Below, piece after piece: positions 30,908-31,842 of a stretch of DNA of 31,842 bases (position 1 is its first letter; every line of letters starts with the position of its first letter). The notes under the pieces were generated by a model that was not told the DNA's origin, ran no database searches, and saw only the letters and a program-made list of their open reading frames with translations. The translations under genes and the position numbers were made by a program. Origin of the DNA: Larix sibirica (taxonomy: Eukaryota > Streptophyta > Pinopsida > Pinales > Pinaceae); contig NWUY0304050187.1 in NCBI GenBank assembly GCA_004151065.3, positions 1 to 31,842 of the forward strand, written 5' to 3'.

Positions 30908-31249
30908 GTGATAAATCTATCCATCCTCTATCCATCCTATCGCGTAGAGATTGCACTTTACAAGATCAATAGCGTATACGACTTGGCTGCGATGAACGAA
31001 TGTGATGTAGGCATAGGTAGCCACTGGAGCTTCACTCTATGGACCAACGATGCGGGGTCACCTGGTTATTTAGCCACCTTTGCTACTACTAATGGCTCTC
31101 AGACTGAGAGGAATGCTTTGCAAGATGGTGGTGAGGATGCGAATTTCTCTGTTCACACTTCTTTTTCTGTTACCTTTACTCCTATCTATATTGCCTTTGG
31201 TACTGATGGTGATGCCCCTACTGCGGGGTATGGATCTCGATCCGGGTAA
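30908..31249 (+). CDS. Orphan open frame, 113 codons, unrecognised
   Basis: The frame has protein-like composition: Ser/Thr/Gly-rich with regularly spaced aromatics (SHWSFTLWTNDAGSPGYLA, FSVHTSFSVTFTPIYIAF), suggestive of beta structure. It ends in a GYGSRSG tail before the TAA. No family is recognised, there is no evident promoter, and another plus-strand frame (31,080-31,286) is also open, which lowers confidence. It may be part of a transferred gene or a chance frame. Confidence 0.25.
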   Translation: MINLSILYPSYRVEIALYKINSVYDLAAMNECDVGIGSHWSFTLWTNDAGSPGYLATFATTNGSQTERNALQDGGEDANFSVHTSFSVTFTPIYIAFGTDGDAPTAGYGSRSG

Positions 31250-31355
31250 CAAACTGCTTATACCTTGTACTCTATTGTCTTTGTGACCCCTGCCTCGCAG
31301 CCCTGAGCGATATATAAGTTGAAGTGGTATAAATAGGAATGCTACGGGTCAAAAA

Positions 31356-31665
31356 AAAGCTTCTAAAAGGCCTCTAGAGAGGTCCACATTCATTCAAAAG
31401 TTGATTGGTCAGCATTTTTAAGGTATGTCAGTTAAGTTGGAGGTAATATACCCTGAGTCTGTAACATTACAACCTTCCGCCTTGAAAGGGAGACACCAGG
31501 GCCTTTACAACCAGTTAGAGGAGAGGAGGAGATCCCCTCTAGTGGGAGACACACATATCCGTGCCCTTAATACCCAAAATGTGACCAGTCAAGAGGTTCT
31601 ATGAGTTCTGCAACAAGTCTATGTTCAAAAATATCATATCGAAAGCTTCTAAAAGGCCTCTAGAG
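31356..31665. repeat. 24-bp direct repeat pair, 286 bp apart
   Basis: AAAGCTTCTAAAAGGCCTCT followed by AGAG is exact at 31,356-31,379 and 31,642-31,665. It contains the small palindromes AGGCCT and CTCTAGAG. The sequence between the copies includes the 59-codon frame at 31,425-31,604. Confidence 0.85.
31425..31604 (+). CDS. 59-codon frame between direct repeats, unrecognised
   Basis: It begins with an ATG two codons after an in-frame TAA and ends with a TGA at 31,602-31,604. The peptide is hydrophilic (MSVKLEVIYPESVTL, QLEERRRSPLVGDTH). The same frame stays open for a further 15 codons after the stop (to a TAG in the second repeat copy), and another frame then reads SKRPLEDAVLNLFWEEPLGS. This would fit an eroded larger gene, perhaps retroelement gag, but no diagnostic motif is present. 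Confidence 0.2.
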   Translation: MSVKLEVIYPESVTLQPSALKGRHQGLYNQLEERRRSPLVGDTHIRALNTQNVTSQEVL

Positions 31666-31842
31666 GATGCTGTGCTTAACTTATTTTGGGAGGAGCCACT
31701 GGGTTCAGAGGAGGGCTTGGAAGCTAGTTGTAGGGCAGGTAAGGCTATGAATCCAGGGTCTTAGCTAGATCTAAGACAGGTTCAAATATCGAATCCGCAA
31801 GAGGGGGCTTGCTTTTTTCAACGATGAAAATATTATATGTTT

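Noticed and set aside
1-31842. A bacterial or phage operon or a new defence-type system
   Set aside because: There are no consecutive same-strand frames with ribosome binding sites. All recognisable proteins are broken eukaryotic retroelement or intron RT pieces.

Overview
This 31.8 kb window holds no intact protein-coding, rRNA or tRNA gene that I can recognise. It looks like plant DNA. It contains eroded pieces of a Ty1/copia element, two different LINE (non-LTR) elements and a group II intron-type reverse transcriptase. These sit in a large background of unique sequence, short dispersed repeats and degenerate tandem arrays. The best fit is a gene-poor stretch of an expanded vascular-plant mitochondrial genome (a gymnosperm is plausible) that has taken in nuclear retrotransposon DNA. 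A nuclear intergenic region is the alternative. The organism assignment is inference: no mitochondrial or chloroplast gene is present to prove it.

Base composition supports a mixed origin. Parts of the left side have CG dinucleotides near expectation; for example, I count about 27 CGs in 7,081-7,560. In contrast, 18,600-20,200 is AT-rich and strongly CG-poor, with about ten CGs in 1.6 kb, as in DNA that spent time methylated in a plant nucleus. The L1-like fragment at 21.5-22.0 kb is also CG-poor.

Layout. 0-1 kb: edge-truncated and stop-riddled reading frames, then a short-word array. 1.5-7.5 kb: non-coding DNA with several degenerate repeats, including a striking array at 7,229-7,560. 10-13 kb: inverted repeats (a 30-bp perfect palindrome, a GC-rich stem-loop, a nested cruciform) and members of a dispersed repeat family. 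15.4-16.0 kb: copia reverse transcriptase remnant (minus strand). 16.2-16.6 kb: group II intron reverse transcriptase remnant (minus strand), not of the usual seed-plant MatR type. 17.0-17.4 kb: more copies of the dispersed family. 18.2-22.1 kb: AT-rich, CG-poor, nuclear-like tract ending in an L1-like LINE fragment (minus strand). 22.7-27.6 kb: a succession of unrelated degenerate tandem arrays. 27.9-30.0 kb: a nearly full-length but broken LINE reverse transcriptase region (plus strand). 31-31.8 kb: unrecognised short frames and a 24-bp direct repeat.

Nothing here forms an operon or working pathway. The content records insertion, local slippage or recombination, and decay. I found no convincing new functional system. 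The most useful leads are the non-MatR intron maturase remnant, the repeat family with associated inverted repeats, and the pattern of nonsense changes at conserved retroelement codons.
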